Below, one piece after another: positions 53,901-63,703 of a stretch of 64,000 nt of DNA. This DNA is from Caenorhabditis remanei (Eukaryota; Nematoda; Chromadorea; Rhabditida; Rhabditidae), in NCBI RefSeq assembly GCF_010183535.1, contig NC_071328.1:12896001-12960000 (forward strand), given 5' to 3'. Below the pieces are notes generated by a model. The model did not search any database. It saw only the letters and a program-made list of their open reading frames with translations, and had not been told where the DNA came from. Made by a program: the position numbers and the translations under genes. Within the stretch, counting starts at the first letter, position 1. The number at the start of each line of letters is the position of its first letter.

Positions 53901-56101
53901 GATAAGGAGAAGAGAAAGTGTGAAGCATGTCCATCGGATCAGTTTCAGCCACATAATATTGGACAGCATTATAGATTACATACTAATAGGTTAGTGGCCT
54001 GAAATTTCAGAAATTAGGCGCCAAAATTCGAATTTTTTGAACTTTTTTTAGTGAAAAAGTCAAATTTTCGACTATCATTCAGAATTAGAAAAAATTCTAA
54101 AAAATCATCGGATATATTCACATTTTCGATGAAAAATTGAAATTTTTAAGTGTATACGCATGTCAGCACTGTGGAAAACGTGGACGACGCAACTATCTGA
54201 TGTCACATGTTCGAACGCATACCGGAGAGAGACCGTATAGTGTGAGTTATTGTGGGGGAAATCTGAAAATTTATTTATTTAATTTTAAGCCACTATTTAT
54301 AGTTACTGACCCATTTTCATCCGATTCACGATGGCGGAGTTGACGGTTCCAAATCCTAAGCCAAAAACTGGTCTAACATCACAAAATTAGGCCAGGAGAC
54401 TAAAGTATTTGGATTCGACATGAAAAGAGCTTTTAAATGAGTATAATATCGAAAAATAAGTTGATGGCCTAGAAATCCAAATTTCGGAAAACTAGTCCTC
54501 AGGTCGAAATTGGCCTAAAATCACAAAATTAGGCCAAGAGACTAAAGTATTCGGATTCAGAATGAAAAGAGAATTGAAATGAGTGTAATATCGAAAAACA
54601 CCTTGGTGTCCTAGAAATCCAATTTTTGAAAAAGTTAGTCCCCCGTCCAAATTTCGTTGTTTTTGCCGTTTTTGGGCGATTTTTCACTATTTTTTTGATA
54701 GGACTGCATTATTTTGTTCAAAAATGCCCAATTTTCAGAATTTATCACCACTGGCCAAACTTTCTGTTTTTGTGTTTCTGTTTCGGCTCCGGGACATTTC
54801 GCAGCTAGACGTTTCGCAGCCGAGACATTTCGCAGCCAGACGTTTCGCACCCAGACGTTTCGCAGCTAGACGTTTCGCAGCCGAGACGTTTCGCAGCCAG
54901 ACGTTTCGCAGCCGTGAGCTCCACAGCCTCAAGTGGACCGTTTTTTCAGTGATAACTTGACTTTTTCAGATAATTAATTGTTTGAGAAGTTATATAGAAC
55001 ATTTTTGTGATTTTGAATAAGGGGACCACGAGAAATTTTGCCCAAAAAAACCACAAAAAAAACTTTTGTTGAAAAATTTGAAAAAATAGGTTTTTCTCGT
55101 AGAACTAGCCGTACAAATAGAAAGTTTAGTTTCAGAAAATGACGAAAACCACTACTTCTACGAGAAAAGCCTATTTTTTCAAATTTTTCAACAAAAGTTT
55201 TTTTTGTGGTTTTTTTGGGCAAAATTTCTCGTGGTCCCCTTATTCAAAATCACAAAAAATGTTCTATATAACTTCTCAAACAATTAACTATCTGAAAAAG
55301 TCAAGTTATCACTGAAAAAACGGTCCACTTGAGGCTGTGGAGCTCACGGCTGCGAAACGTCTGGCTGCGAAACGTCTCGGCTGCGAAACGTCTGGGTGCG
55401 AAACGTCTCGGCTGCGAAACGTCTGGGTGCGAAACGTCTGGCTGCGAAATGTCCCGGAGCCTCTGTTTCTAGAGTTTTTCCACCCGTCCGTTTCGGAATT
55501 ATTCATAACATTTTTTTCATAATTTTAGATTGATAGGCTAACTAAAACAAGCTGAAATTTAGGAATACGGACGAGGAAGAACTTTCCGTGGCCTAGAAAC
55601 ATAAAAACGAAAAATTAGGCCAGCACTGGTCACTTTGGAATTTTAAGCATTTTTAGGCTGAAAATCCGCTTTGAACTGGTTTTTGAGTATTATCAAAGGA
55701 ATTTTCATGTTTTTTACACATTTTGGAACATTTTCCCGAATTCCCGGAATCATTTTAGCTAGGCACAGTTCTTACAACTGCGCTCCACCGAAATGCCCAT
55801 GAAAACTGTCTTTTTCTTCTCTGAGTCTCTTAATTTCGCACACTATTTTCTTCGGTTTCGGTAGAGCGTGGTTGCGAGAAGCGTTCCATACTAATAATTT
55901 TTAAATTTATTTTTTCAAAAAAATTGCTCAAATTTGCAGTGTGACACCTGTTCAAAATCGTTCTCCGACGCGTCAACTCTCCGCCGTCATCGTCTCGTAC
56001 ACACTGGCGAAAAGAAGTATCAGTGTCCGGTGTGTGGACGGGCGATCGCTCGAAAAGATAACGTGAAAGTGCACATTCGAAGTCACGGAATACACGTTTA
56101 G
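47929..56101 (+). CDS. Coiled-coil C2H2 zinc-finger protein, 458 aa
   Basis: Nine or ten exons: 47929-48036, 48091-48237, 48281-48379, 49042-49119, 49184-49460, 52971-53057, 53662-53989, 54151-54241 and 55940-56101; every join closes in phase, so I treat them as one gene. Order: an N-terminal beta-rich domain ([28 protein letters not shown]), coiled coil ([26 protein letters not shown]), a basic/cysteine patch ([17 protein letters not shown]), an acidic run, then zinc fingers: an irregular C-x2-C pair region (CQLCPEE, CEACPSD..HYRLH), [30 protein letters not shown] and [13 protein letters not shown] with a classical TGEKKYQ linker. Probably a nuclear DNA-binding regulator. Intron 5 (3.5 kb) contains a whole gene on the other strand. 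Confidence 0.85.
48420..48900 (+). repeat. Repeated intronic unit GAGCTGATTTTAGAGCTAAAA
   Basis: Three related copies (about 48440, 48585 and 48715) in intron 3 of the zinc-finger gene, each followed by TTTTCATCCRAAATTC or similar. Confidence 0.65.
49915..50470. repeat. GACTTCCGACTTCCG tandem clusters
   Basis: Short arrays of the 8-base ACTTCCG-type unit occur at 49918-49980, 50125-50205 and 50370-50470, separated by related flanks (AAACTAATTTTTCTCTGA before each side). The outer two sit in direct duplicated flanks, the style of a foldback with repeat arms that has been duplicated. Located in intron 5 of the zinc-finger gene, next to the methyltransferase-like gene's 3' end. Confidence 0.7.
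50556..52583 (-). CDS. FkbM/Methyltransf_22-like membrane-anchored protein, nested gene
   Basis: Minus strand, in intron 5 of the zinc-finger gene. Exon 52583-52383 encodes a signal anchor ([18 protein letters not shown]) and a short coiled stem. Exon 52156 to about 51965 contains [18 protein letters not shown], typical of nematode Methyltransf_22/FkbM proteins. It splices to [16 protein letters not shown] and VIYGFDV (ending about 51815). The last exon, from about 50980 to 50556, holds [20 protein letters not shown] and YLEVHGG, the SAM-pocket and catalytic strands, then [16 protein letters not shown]. The join between 51815 and 50980 is unresolved because an inverted repeat and a foldback sit there. 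Predicted as a Golgi or ER luminal methyltransferase; substrate unknown. Confidence 0.75.
51102..51418. mobile_element. GGGCC foldback, CATACTTG ends, with empty site in sister arm
   Basis: Begins CATACTTGCAACGGGCC and ends GGGCCGATATTTTGCAAGTATG. Flanked by CTAAATTC at 51094-51101 and 51419-51426. The sister arm at about 51690 has one CCTAATTTCCCGG with no element. Length 317 bp. Confidence 0.9.
51455..51630. repeat. Foldback with CCACCGTGTAGTCCTCTC ends
   Basis: TTTTTTCCACCGTGTAGTCC and its complement surround CAGACAAATTTATTTCTCAA and its complement. A half-copy (GTGTAGTCCTCTCAGACAAG) occurs at 63305-63325, just before an exon. Confidence 0.8.
52212..52353. repeat. GCGCTCCACCG foldback, copy 4
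   Basis: Starts TTAGCACGGCACGCTTCTTA and ends GCAAGAGCTGTGACGAGCTAA. In an intron of the nested methyltransferase-like gene. Confidence 0.85.
52754..52843. repeat. GCGCTCCACCG foldback, short copy 5
   Basis: CTTCTTACAACCGCGCTCTAC and GAGCGCAGTTGTAAGAGCTG are close together because most of the core is deleted. Confidence 0.8.
53208..53640 (+). repeat. Minisatellite, about 115-120-bp unit, three copies
   Basis: Each unit contains GTAGTCAGTGAGCATACTGTA, ATAGATGTAGG, TTACTGTACTAAGATCC and TTTTAGGATCGGGTT. Located in intron 6 of the zinc-finger gene. Confidence 0.85.
54365..54625 (+). repeat. Direct duplication of about 145 bp in zinc-finger gene intron
   Basis: Two copies share CACAAAATTAGGCCA, GAGACTAAAGTATT, ATGAAAAGAG and TAATATCGAAAAA..GCCTAGAAATCC in order. 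Confidence 0.75.
54785..55461. mobile_element. GGCTCCG foldback with tandem-repeat arms, 8-bp duplication
   Basis: Ends GGCTCCGGGACATTTCGCAG and its complement; flanked by TCTGTTTC at 54777-54784 and 55462-55469. Each arm starts with about eight 16-base AGACGTTTCGCAGCCG-like units, then continues as a long perfect-looking inverted repeat (TGAGCTCCACAGCCTCAAGT onward) to a centre near 55120. Total 677 bp. It lies in an intron of the zinc-finger gene and shares its ends with 2930-3039. Confidence 0.9.
55757..55896. repeat. GCGCTCCACCG foldback, copy 6
   Basis: Starts TTAGCTAGGCACAGTTCTTA and ends GCGTTCCATACTAATAA, about 45 bases before the last zinc-finger exon. Confidence 0.85.
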
Positions 56102-56392
56102 AGGTATTGCACTGCGAGAGTGTTTGCACGAGATGATTGTCTATTTGTGTTGACTTGACTGTTGTTTTTTTATGATTGAAAATAAAAAAATAAATTGATT
56201 CGCCCTCACATGTCTTGTTTTTTATTAGTTTTGTGGTCACTGCACCCACATATTTAACACTTTTTCATTGATTTTTCGTTTAAAATAAATAATTTATCCT
56301 TGTTTTTAGTTTCCAGATGGTAATCCAGAATGAAGACTCGCGGAATCTGGCAGAAACATTGGATGAAATTTTGTAAGTTTCTGAGAAAATTT

Positions 56393-56748
56393 GAGACCGT
56401 ACAAATCGGGAAGAATGCGCGATCGGGAAGAAACGAATCGGGAAGAAACGGATCGGGAAGAACCAAATCGGGAAGAAACGAATCGGGAAGAACGAAAACC
56501 GTGCGGCAAAGTTGCGAAAACCGCGCGCGCAGGTTGCAAATACTGTATTTTCAGGCTAAAAGGAGCAGCAACGCCTATAAAAGCCTCTGAAAATACAGTA
56601 TTTGCAACCTGCGCGCGCGGTTTTCGCAACTTTGCCGCACGGTTTTCGTTCTTCCCGATTCGTTTCTTCCCGATTTGGTTCTTCCCGATTCGTTTCTTCC
56701 CGATTCGTTTCTTCCCGATCGCGCATTCTTCCCGATTTGTACGGTCTC
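56393..56748. mobile_element. GAGACCGTAC foldback with tandem-repeat arms, 8-bp duplication
   Basis: Ends GAGACCGTACAAATCGGGAA and its complement; flanked by GAAAATTT at 56385-56392 and 56749-56756. Arms are about six copies of a 13-15-base GGGAAGAAACGAATC unit followed by GTGCGGCAAAGTTGCGAAAA. The apparent open frames across it (rich in SGRN and FPIRF) are artefacts of the array. Confidence 0.88.
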
Positions 56749-56926
56749 GAAAATTTTCATTTTGTCTGCATTTTGACGTCATGGTGTTTGCACCACAAGA
56801 TGTCTCAGATTTTACGACAATTACAGTAATCCTTGAGTTTTAATCATTTTTGAAAAATGCCGGTTTTGGCTCTTTAGAGAGAAAAAAAGTGCAAAAAAGA
56901 TTAAAAATAAGAGAATTTTCATTCAG

Positions 56927-57008
56927 AAAACTACAAGAAGAACTCCAATCCAGGATAGGGAGTTCGAATAAATGTCTGGAAACGAATTTCGAGAATATCA
57001 AGGATTTT
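56927..57008 (+). CDS. Internal exon of an unrecognised coiled-coil gene
   Basis: The exon follows a TTTCATTCAG acceptor and ends at a GTGAGT donor. It reads KLQEELQSRIGSSNKCLE then TNFENIKDF, a likely helix. It ends in phase 0 and the exon at 63358 starts in phase 0, so the two may belong to one gene with a 6.3-kb repeat-filled intron, but no start exon was found. Confidence 0.4.
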
Positions 57009-57141
57009 GTGAGTTTTCTACGGTTTTTTTACCGGAATATTTCAAACATTTATTGTGAATAGAGAGAAATAGACAAAAAATTGAATTTTTCGACAAAAAT
57101 TCGTATTTTAGACAGAAAAATTCGGATTTTTGTAGTTTCCA

Positions 57142-57283
57142 TTAGCTCGGCACAGTTCTTACAACTGCGCTCCACCGAAATGCTCTTGAAAAATCTCTTT
57201 TTTCTCTGAGTCTCTCAATTTCGCACACAACTTCCTCCGGTTTCGGTAGAGCGCGGTTGTAAGAATCGTACCGTGCTTGAGAT
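57142..57283. repeat. GCGCTCCACCG foldback, copy 7
   Basis: Starts TTAGCTCGGCACAGTTCTTA and ends GTAAGAATCGTACCGTGCTTGA. Confidence 0.85.
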
Positions 57284-57850
57284 ATTTCTAGCAAGCTCCG
57301 CCCACATTGTGAATTTTTTAGTGTTTCTTACCGGAAAATAACAGAAATTGATGTAAAATAGAAAGAAATACACGAAAAATTCAATTTTTTGACAAAAATT
57401 CGTATTTTAGACAAGAAAATTGGGATTTTTGTAGTTTCTATAGAAATTTAGTTACTTCTAGTAAGCTCCGCCCACTTTTTGAGTTTTCTGGGGTTTTTTA
57501 CTGGAATATTTCAGAAATTGACGTAAAATAGAGAGAAATAGACGAAAAAGTTCAATTTTCGACTGGAAAATTCTGATTTTTCTAAAATTTCCACAGAATT
57601 TGAGTTATTTCTAGCAAGCCCCGCCCCCTCCATTTTCTCAAACATCAAAATCGTCCCTTTCTGGACTCTTCTTCTTCTTCCTATTCTGAATTTATGCATG
57701 TGCCCTCTATGGTCCCCCATTTCCCCCCATTCCATCTCATAATAGATATGCAAATCGTATTGCCTCACGCACTTCTTCATGTGCTGTTGGACTCATCAGT
57801 ATTCTTTCTCTCTTTCTATCAGTTGGAAGGTCCTCAGAGTTTCCTTTTTT
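57284..57850. other. No gene; diverged direct repeats
   Basis: Three related units (at about 57040, 57350 and 57520) share GAGAGAAATAGACRAAAA, TTCGTATTTTAGACA and AAGCTCCGCCCACTTT-like parts. A pyrimidine-rich stretch follows. Confidence 0.5.
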
Positions 57851-57852
57851 CA

Positions 57853-57975
57853 TGCTTGTCACGGCCCGGCCCGGCGGATCACAATTTTTTACAAAATTTT
57901 TCGAAAATTCGGAAAAAATCAAAAAATTTCAAAGAAACTAAAAATTTCAAAACGTGAAAACTCTCAAATCGACCC
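57853..57975. repeat. GGGCC foldback, right end cut
   Basis: Starts CATGCTTGTCACGGCCCGGC and has a GACCCGGCCCGG right arm, but the CAAGTATG end is missing: the sequence passes straight into CAGTAACTGCGCTCTACAG. Confidence 0.6.
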
Positions 57976-58035
57976 GGCCCGGCAGTAACTGCGCTCTACA
58001 GTGATTAAAGAGATGTTATCAGTAGAGCGCTCTTG
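57976..58035. repeat. AGTAACTGCGCTCTA repeat, left partner
   Basis: CAGTAACTGCGCTCTACAGT and AGAGCGCTCTTGCTCGACTG face the near-complementary block at 59990-60065 about 2 kb away. Confidence 0.55.
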
Positions 58036-59187
58036 CTCGACTGTCTATGTAAAAATAGATGTCTATCTGTCCAAAGTTTTCCCGGTTTCAAAAAAGAACC
58101 AATTTTTTGACATTTTTTTTTCAAATTTTTCTCGATAATGTGGCCATTTTTGACTATTTTTCAGAATTTCTTCTAATTCTGAATTATAGTCGGAAATTTC
58201 ACTTTTTTCGCGAAAAAATTTCAAATTTTGAATTTTGAAAAAAAAACATTGAAAAAGATCTTCCTCATTTTTTCGTTCCCCCATTTCTCATTCTTCTTTG
58301 GTGTTCTCTGTTTGAATAATACACGAAAAAAGTCACGCAGACTAAAGACATTTGTGATTGAATTGAGGCGGCGGACGACGACGTTTCCGTCTTCTGAATC
58401 CTCCATGCCACGCCACGTCTGAAGTTGTCACACATTTTCAGCGTTTTTGTTACTTCTTTTAGCCAGACTTTTCAGTGGACGGGTCGGATTTTTTTTTCAA
58501 TTTAAATAATTTTCAAGTACTTTTTATCACTAAATTTACTGTAGAACTACTTAAATTCGAAAATTTACTCGAGTTATAGCTTAAAATGCCCCAAAAACTC
58601 GTTTTTTCAAAAATCACTGTTGAAAAACATGTTTTTTGGAAAAAGTCTTACAGAAAAATATGGAGATTTCTATGATAATACTCGAAAACCCTGGAAATAG
58701 ACCAAATCAGCGATTTTTCAGTCCAAAAATGGTTGAAATTCCAAGATGGCCGAACTTTTTGTATTTGAGTTTCTGGGCCACGGAAAGTTCTTCCATTCGT
58801 CCGTTTCGATTTACCTTTTTTTCAACGTTTTTATTGAAAAGATGGTTTAGCAGTTTTGATAAAATGTCAACACAAGCTAACATTGAAGAATAATTGTAAG
58901 ATCAAAAATGGAAGAACATTCGATGACCTAGAAACACAAAAGGAAACAGTTCGGCCAGCGCTTCCCACTTTTGAAATTTTGAGCGTTTTCAGACGGAAAA
59001 CACATTTTGAAACACATTCCCGTATTCTTGAAATCCTAATTTAAAAAAAGTGTGTTCAAAAGCTACTCAAATGTCTCATTTTCGAGTACTTTAATAGTGA
59101 AATTGCTCTATATTCACACTTTTTCCACTGAAAAATTGACGATTTTCGACATCAGCACATTGTTTTTTTTTGGAGAAAATTTTATTA
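58036..59187. other. No gene seen
   Basis: Holds a member of the AGAATTAGA/GTCAAATTT repeat (58085-58230) and two GGCCACGGAAAGTTC / GGCCTAGAAACACAAAA blocks typical of this genome. Short open frames are not linked by splice sites. Confidence 0.45.
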
Positions 59188-59436
59188 GCAGCCCACAACT
59201 GCGCTCCACTGCAAACGAGAGAGTATCGGCGAGAGACGCAGAGTTTTTTTCTCGCGTCGACACAGATTTTCACAGTTTTCGATCTATTCTCGAATTTTTT
59301 AAAAGTATTTTTTGTAAATTGTTAAGAAAAATGCGAGAACAGGTCAAAACTGTGAAAATCAGTGTCGGCGTGAGAAAAAACTCTGCGTCTCCCGCCGATA
59401 CTCTCTCGTTTGCGGTGGAGCGCAGTTGTAATAAAG
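59188..59436. repeat. Foldback related to GCGCTCCACCG family, GCAAACGAGAGAGTATC variant
   Basis: AACTGCGCTCCACTGCAAAC and GTTTGCGGTGGAGCGCAGTT bound it, with GAGAGTATCGGCGAGAGACG and its complement inside. Confidence 0.85.
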
Positions 59437-59799
59437 TGGTATAGCAATAACAGATAATACACCTCAGATTGCAATTAAACCCCAATCCCAATTAACCAAA
59501 TACGAATTCTGAACACCCAACAACTCACTCGAAATCTCATAATCCCCAACCTTCTGCATATCATATTTCAGTGTCCCCCGTTCCCTTATTCCCCAATTGT
59601 TTGTTTATCCTTTACTCAATCCATAATTCTCCGTTCACGGGGTCCCTCCCGGTCAGCTGAGAGAACTCTAGAAGTCAGATTTAGAAGAGAGAGGGGGTGT
59701 CATGTTTCTTTTTAGAAAGAAGTCTATCTCTTTTTCAACTACTTCAAAACGTCATTTGGGGAACGCTTCAGTCCAATTTTTGGTCTATTTTAGACGGTT

Positions 59800-59937
59800 T
59801 TTGTCAAAAATGTCAAGACCCGAGACAGGCCGGATAATTGGCTCGAAAATTTGATTTTTCTGAGAAAAAATTCGAAAAATTTCATAAAACTGGATTTTTG
59901 AATTTTGGCGCCAAGTACCCGGTCCTTGACAAGTATG
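59800..59937. repeat. GTCAAGACCCG foldback, degenerate
   Basis: Starts ATGTCAAGACCCGAGACAGG and ends GTACCCGGTCCTTGACAAGTATG, so only the right end keeps the CATACTTGTCA form. Confidence 0.6.
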
Positions 59938-59989
59938 GTTTGTGTGGACATCCGGACGAAACTTTGAACAGAGAGACATTTATTTTTTA

Positions 59990-60070
59990 TGGATAGTCGA
60001 GCAAGAGCGCTCTGTTGATAACATCGCTCTAATCATATTTCACATTGGAGCGCAGTTACTGCATTGCGAA
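59990..60070. repeat. AGTAACTGCGCTCTA repeat, right partner
   Basis: Begins TAGTCGAGCAAGAGCGCTCT and ends GGAGCGCAGTTACTGC, the near-complement of 57976-58035. Confidence 0.55.
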
Positions 60071-60754
60071 TCTTCTACTTTCTAACTTTCTAACTAATTG
60101 TAAGCCCACGTGTTTTCCTCAACCTTGTCGAATTTAAACAGTTTTTAAAAAGTTTACTTCAAAAAACCCAATTTCTAGATGCATAGAAAGCTTTTGATTG
60201 AATTCTGAAGAATAGTCAAAAATTCGACATTTTCAGAAAAAAAATTCAATAAATTTGAAATTTTCGTTCAAAATTTAGTTGTAAAATTTGTGCATTTCAA
60301 ACTTCAGGCCGATGGGCCGACCCGTGACAAGTTTGATTTTCCTGTTTTTTTTTTGCTGCAAAGGCTTCTAATTTTTTATGCAAATTGACTCAGATCAATG
60401 ACTCAGAATGACTCAGACACTCGAATATTTTCCCCGATTTATTTCAAACCCTCTGAACGAGGAAGTTCTCTCTCTCTTGATTTATAATTAATTCTGTTCT
60501 CTCGACATGAAACCAGTATTCAAATTACAAGTGTCCATTCCCTCCCGTCCCCCGTCCTCCCACTCTCTCTTGACATCTGCTGTTTGAAACCAAATCGGGA
60601 AGAACTCGGTTTCAATGAATATTCTATCGAAAAGAGACAGAGATCATACCAGTTGTGTTATGGTTTTACAATTTTATTTTGAACCAGCCTGGCTGCCGCG
60701 CCTTCGGCGCTTCATCCGGCTGGCCTCTCCTCATTTACTTGTTCACCTTCTCAC

Positions 60755-61815
60755 ACAGGTGAACCGCTGGGGAACACATATGGAACCGCGCGGTGGCGTA
60801 TGTGCGGCTAAAAAGAATGAGGGTTGGGCCTTATATGTGTCCATATGGATCCCCGCGCGGTCGGCCGAGAACGTGGAGCGCATATGGAACGTATATGGAT
60901 AGCATAATCAGCATTAATTCTACCAATCGCATTTGGTTGATTATTCTGTATGAAACACTAGAAAGGCTTAATTCATTGTTGTGATTGGTATGTAATGTTA
61001 TCATGTTGTTTTACTTTTCCTTTTTCCAACTTGTTCACTTCCCATTTCTCGGACTTGTATATTTTCTCCTTTTTCTCGAAGTTCTTTCCTTTTTTTAAAC
61101 AGATAATGGCAATACTTCAAAAAAAATTGAAAAGCACACACGATTTCCTATAAAAATCTTATGTTAGCTTGGTGGTTATAACACAATCATTGATTCTCAA
61201 GCTTTTCTTTGAACTCTGAAAGAAAATGATACCCGTCGAAGAAATTCGAAGTCCGGTATTATGACTTTACTTCGGTATGACAAATACTTACCTTCTTACC
61301 TTTAAATCCACCTGAAAAATATGATTTCTTATCATACCGAAGTGAAGCGGAACATCAGACCCGAACTTCTCAACAAAAACTTAAAATTCTAGTTTCTTGA
61401 GAAAATAACAACTTTTGTATTGAAAAAATAAGTTTCCGCAAATTTGAATAGATTTATTTTTATTTTTGAAGTTTGCCATTATCTGTTTTGTGCAAAAAGA
61501 ATGAAGAAAATAGGTGAAAAACTTCGAGAAACGGAGAAAATGGGCCCGGACTTATAGAAAAAAAAATGTCGCGTCGATTTACGGTAAACAACACGCCCAC
61601 GTGTAATTCCGGAGTGTCGTTGCGGCGGCCGGCCGCCACCCTCAAATATGGACCATACATGGAACGTATATGGGAGCTTTATGGGTGCACGCGCTGCCAG
61701 TACACAGAAAAGACGACCGCACATATGCGGCACACGCGCGATCCACTTTTCATTTAGGGACACACATAGGATCCTATTCTGGCACTATCACATATAGGAT
61801 TCCCAGCGGTTCACC
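60755..61815. mobile_element. About 1.06-kb element with CACAGGTGAACCGCTGGG inverted ends
   Basis: CACAGGTGAACCGCTGGGG at the left and CCCAGCGGTTCACCTGTG at the right. Further inside, CTTTTTTTAAACAGATAATG (about 61090) and GCCATTATCTGTTTTGTGC (about 61480) also pair. The core includes a small palindrome around ACTTCGGTATGA (61270/61345). No transposase frame and no clear target duplication. Confidence 0.65.
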
Positions 61816-61828
61816 TGTGCAGAAATGT

Positions 61829-61911
61829 GTCCGCGTGGCCGAGTGGTCCAAGGCGGCGGTCTCTGCGCAAAGAGCGCAAGTTCGATTTTGGGCCCGGCCG
61901 CCTTTCTTTCT
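61829..61911 (+). tRNA. tRNA-like sequence, probably a degenerate or tRNA-derived copy
   Basis: GTCCGCG is followed by a perfect class II A-box (TGGCCGAGTGG), a D-arm (GCC..GGC) and, about 32 bases on, a B-box-like AGTTCGATTTT. The anticodon stem does not pair and the 3' acceptor strand (CGGCCGCC) does not match GTCCGCG, so it is unlikely to be a working tRNA-Leu or tRNA-Ser. It directly follows the right end of the 60755-61815 element. Confidence 0.3.
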
Positions 61912-62039
61912 CATTTCTCAAAATTTGCGGACATTGGGACAGATGGACAAACCCCACATGCGTTTTATATATAAGAATGATATTGTGACAATTTTTCGGT
62001 GATAAAGATTGCTCGTAGATTCTGTAAGGGTAGAATACT

Positions 62040-62230
62040 CATAATTGTCAAGGCCGGGGTAATTGGCTTGGCGCCTAATTTCAAATTTTTTGAATTTTTT
62101 TTTCGCGAAAAAAATTCAAATTTTTGACTTTGATTCAGAATTAGAAGAAATTCTGAAAAATCATCAAAAATGTTCACATTTTTGATAAAAAATTGAAAAA
62201 GTTTGTATTTTTTTGAAGCCGGGCAATTTA
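62040..62230. repeat. Degenerate GTCAAGGCCGGGG foldback
   Basis: Begins CATAATTGTCAAGGCCGGGG and ends AAGCCGGGCAATTTATG, with the AGAATTAGAAGAAATTCTGA core seen in the family. Confidence 0.55.
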
Positions 62231-62675
62231 TGTTCTCCGAATTATTATTTTTTCAAAATCGAGAGTTTAAGCACCATAAATCGAATAATTCAAGTTTTAA
62301 ATAGATTTATCACATTTTCCTCGTAACACTAAAATCTGACTTCCTAAATTTGAAATTTTGAAAAAAAAACCTGCGAATTCCAGATTTAGAAAAGAATTTC
62401 GGGAACTTACAGGAAAGAACTTTTGGTGGCCTAGGAACACAAAAGTGAAAAGTTCGGCCAGCACTGCTGACTTTTGAAATTTTAAGTGTTTTCAGACGGA
62501 AAATCTGAAGGTTGGGAATTTTTTCAGGTGTTTGACTGCTGGCCGAACTATTCTCTTTTTGTGTCTCTAGGCCACGGGAAGTTTTTCCCGTCGTTTTTGC
62601 GTTTTTTCTGGAATAATCTCGAAACTCACGGATAAGAAGCGCAGTTCTTTTTCGGTACTACTCTAGCGTCTCTAT

Positions 62676-62815
62676 TAGCCCGTCACAGTTCTTACAACTG
62701 CGCTCCACCGAAATTCCCTTGAAAAATGTCTCTTTTTCTCTGAGTCTCTCAATTTCGCACACACTTTTCTTCGGTTTCGGAAGAGCGCAGTTGTAAGAAG
62801 CGAGCCGTGCTAATA
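62676..62815. repeat. GCGCTCCACCG foldback, copy 8
   Basis: Starts TTAGCCCGTCACAGTTCTTA and ends GTAAGAAGCGAGCCGTGCTAA. Confidence 0.85.
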
Positions 62816-63159
62816 CTCTCCCGATAAGTGATCTTTATAGATCACAACCAGTATTTGCACTTTCTATCAAATCGGCTCAATGACATCATTCCGTATCTCT
62901 GCTCCATTAATCGGAAGCTGTCATCCTCCGTCTGTTCTCTCTCTTTTCTCTATTTATTCACATTACTCACTGTTTATACTCGTGTGGCCACCGTATCATT
63001 GAAAGGGTGTGAGAAATGAACTCTTAGAGAGAAAAAGACAGCCCCCGACAAATACGATCGGAACTGTCAAAAATTGATAATAAAGGATTGGTGTTCGACA
63101 CTTTTAGAAGATCAATTTTCGATAGTTTTCAATGAATTTCACTTTTTTTGAAACACTGG

Positions 63160-63280
63160 CTTGCAACTGCGCTCCACCGAATTCCCCTTGAGTCTCTTTT
63201 TCTCTGAGTCTCTTAATTTCACACACTATTTTCTTCGGTTTCGGTAGAGCGCGGTTGTAAGAAGCGTGCCGTGCTAATAG
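63160..63280. repeat. GCGCTCCACCG foldback, copy 9, left end trimmed
   Basis: Begins TTGCAACTGCGCTCCACCGA and ends GTAAGAAGCGTGCCGTGCTAATA. The exon at 63358 starts about 75 bases further on. Confidence 0.8.
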
Positions 63281-63357
63281 GTGGAAGAGTTTTTCAGAAC
63301 GGTCGTGTAGTCCTCTCAGACAAGATTAATATCTCTTTTTCAATTCTTGATTTCCAG

Positions 63358-63496
63358 GTATCCCGTGCTCATGCGTACATACCGATTCTGAAGCAGATAC
63401 CGAAGGATATGATCGAGATCTGCGAGAGGACACAAACGCTCAAAAAGTTGATTAGTCGATTGGATAATAACGAAGAGACGGGTGATAAGAAGTGAG
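63358..63496 (+). CDS. Exon of an unrecognised gene running off the window
   Basis: Acceptor TTGATTTCCAG, donor GTGAGT. The exon reads VSRAHAYIPILKQIPKDM then IEICERTQTLKKLISRL and NNEETGDKK, a mostly helical, charged segment with one cysteine. It enters in phase 0 and leaves in phase 2. Codon texture is clearly coding. The rest of the gene lies to the right of the window; an upstream partner may be 56927-57008. Confidence 0.6.
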
Positions 63497-63703
63497 TTTT
63501 TTAAAGTTTTTTTGCGAAAGATTAGGATTTTATTTTGAAAATTCTAGAAAAAAGTGGTTTTAAGTGATTTTCATACCTTCGGTACTGAAAAAAAAGCTTT
63601 TTTTTTAAAAGTTTTCCGATTTTTACGGAAAAAAAGTTTTTAAGAACGATTTTTTGTAGGTTTCATAGGTTTTTGCGGAAGCCCCACCCCTCAGATCAGG
63701 GTT

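Noticed and set aside
56391..56843. Open frames of 86-158 codons with repeated SGRN or FPIRF motifs, resembling neuropeptide precursors
   Set aside because: They run through the tandem arms of the GAGACCGTAC foldback on both strands, so the repeats come from the DNA array; no signal peptide or dibasic processing layout.
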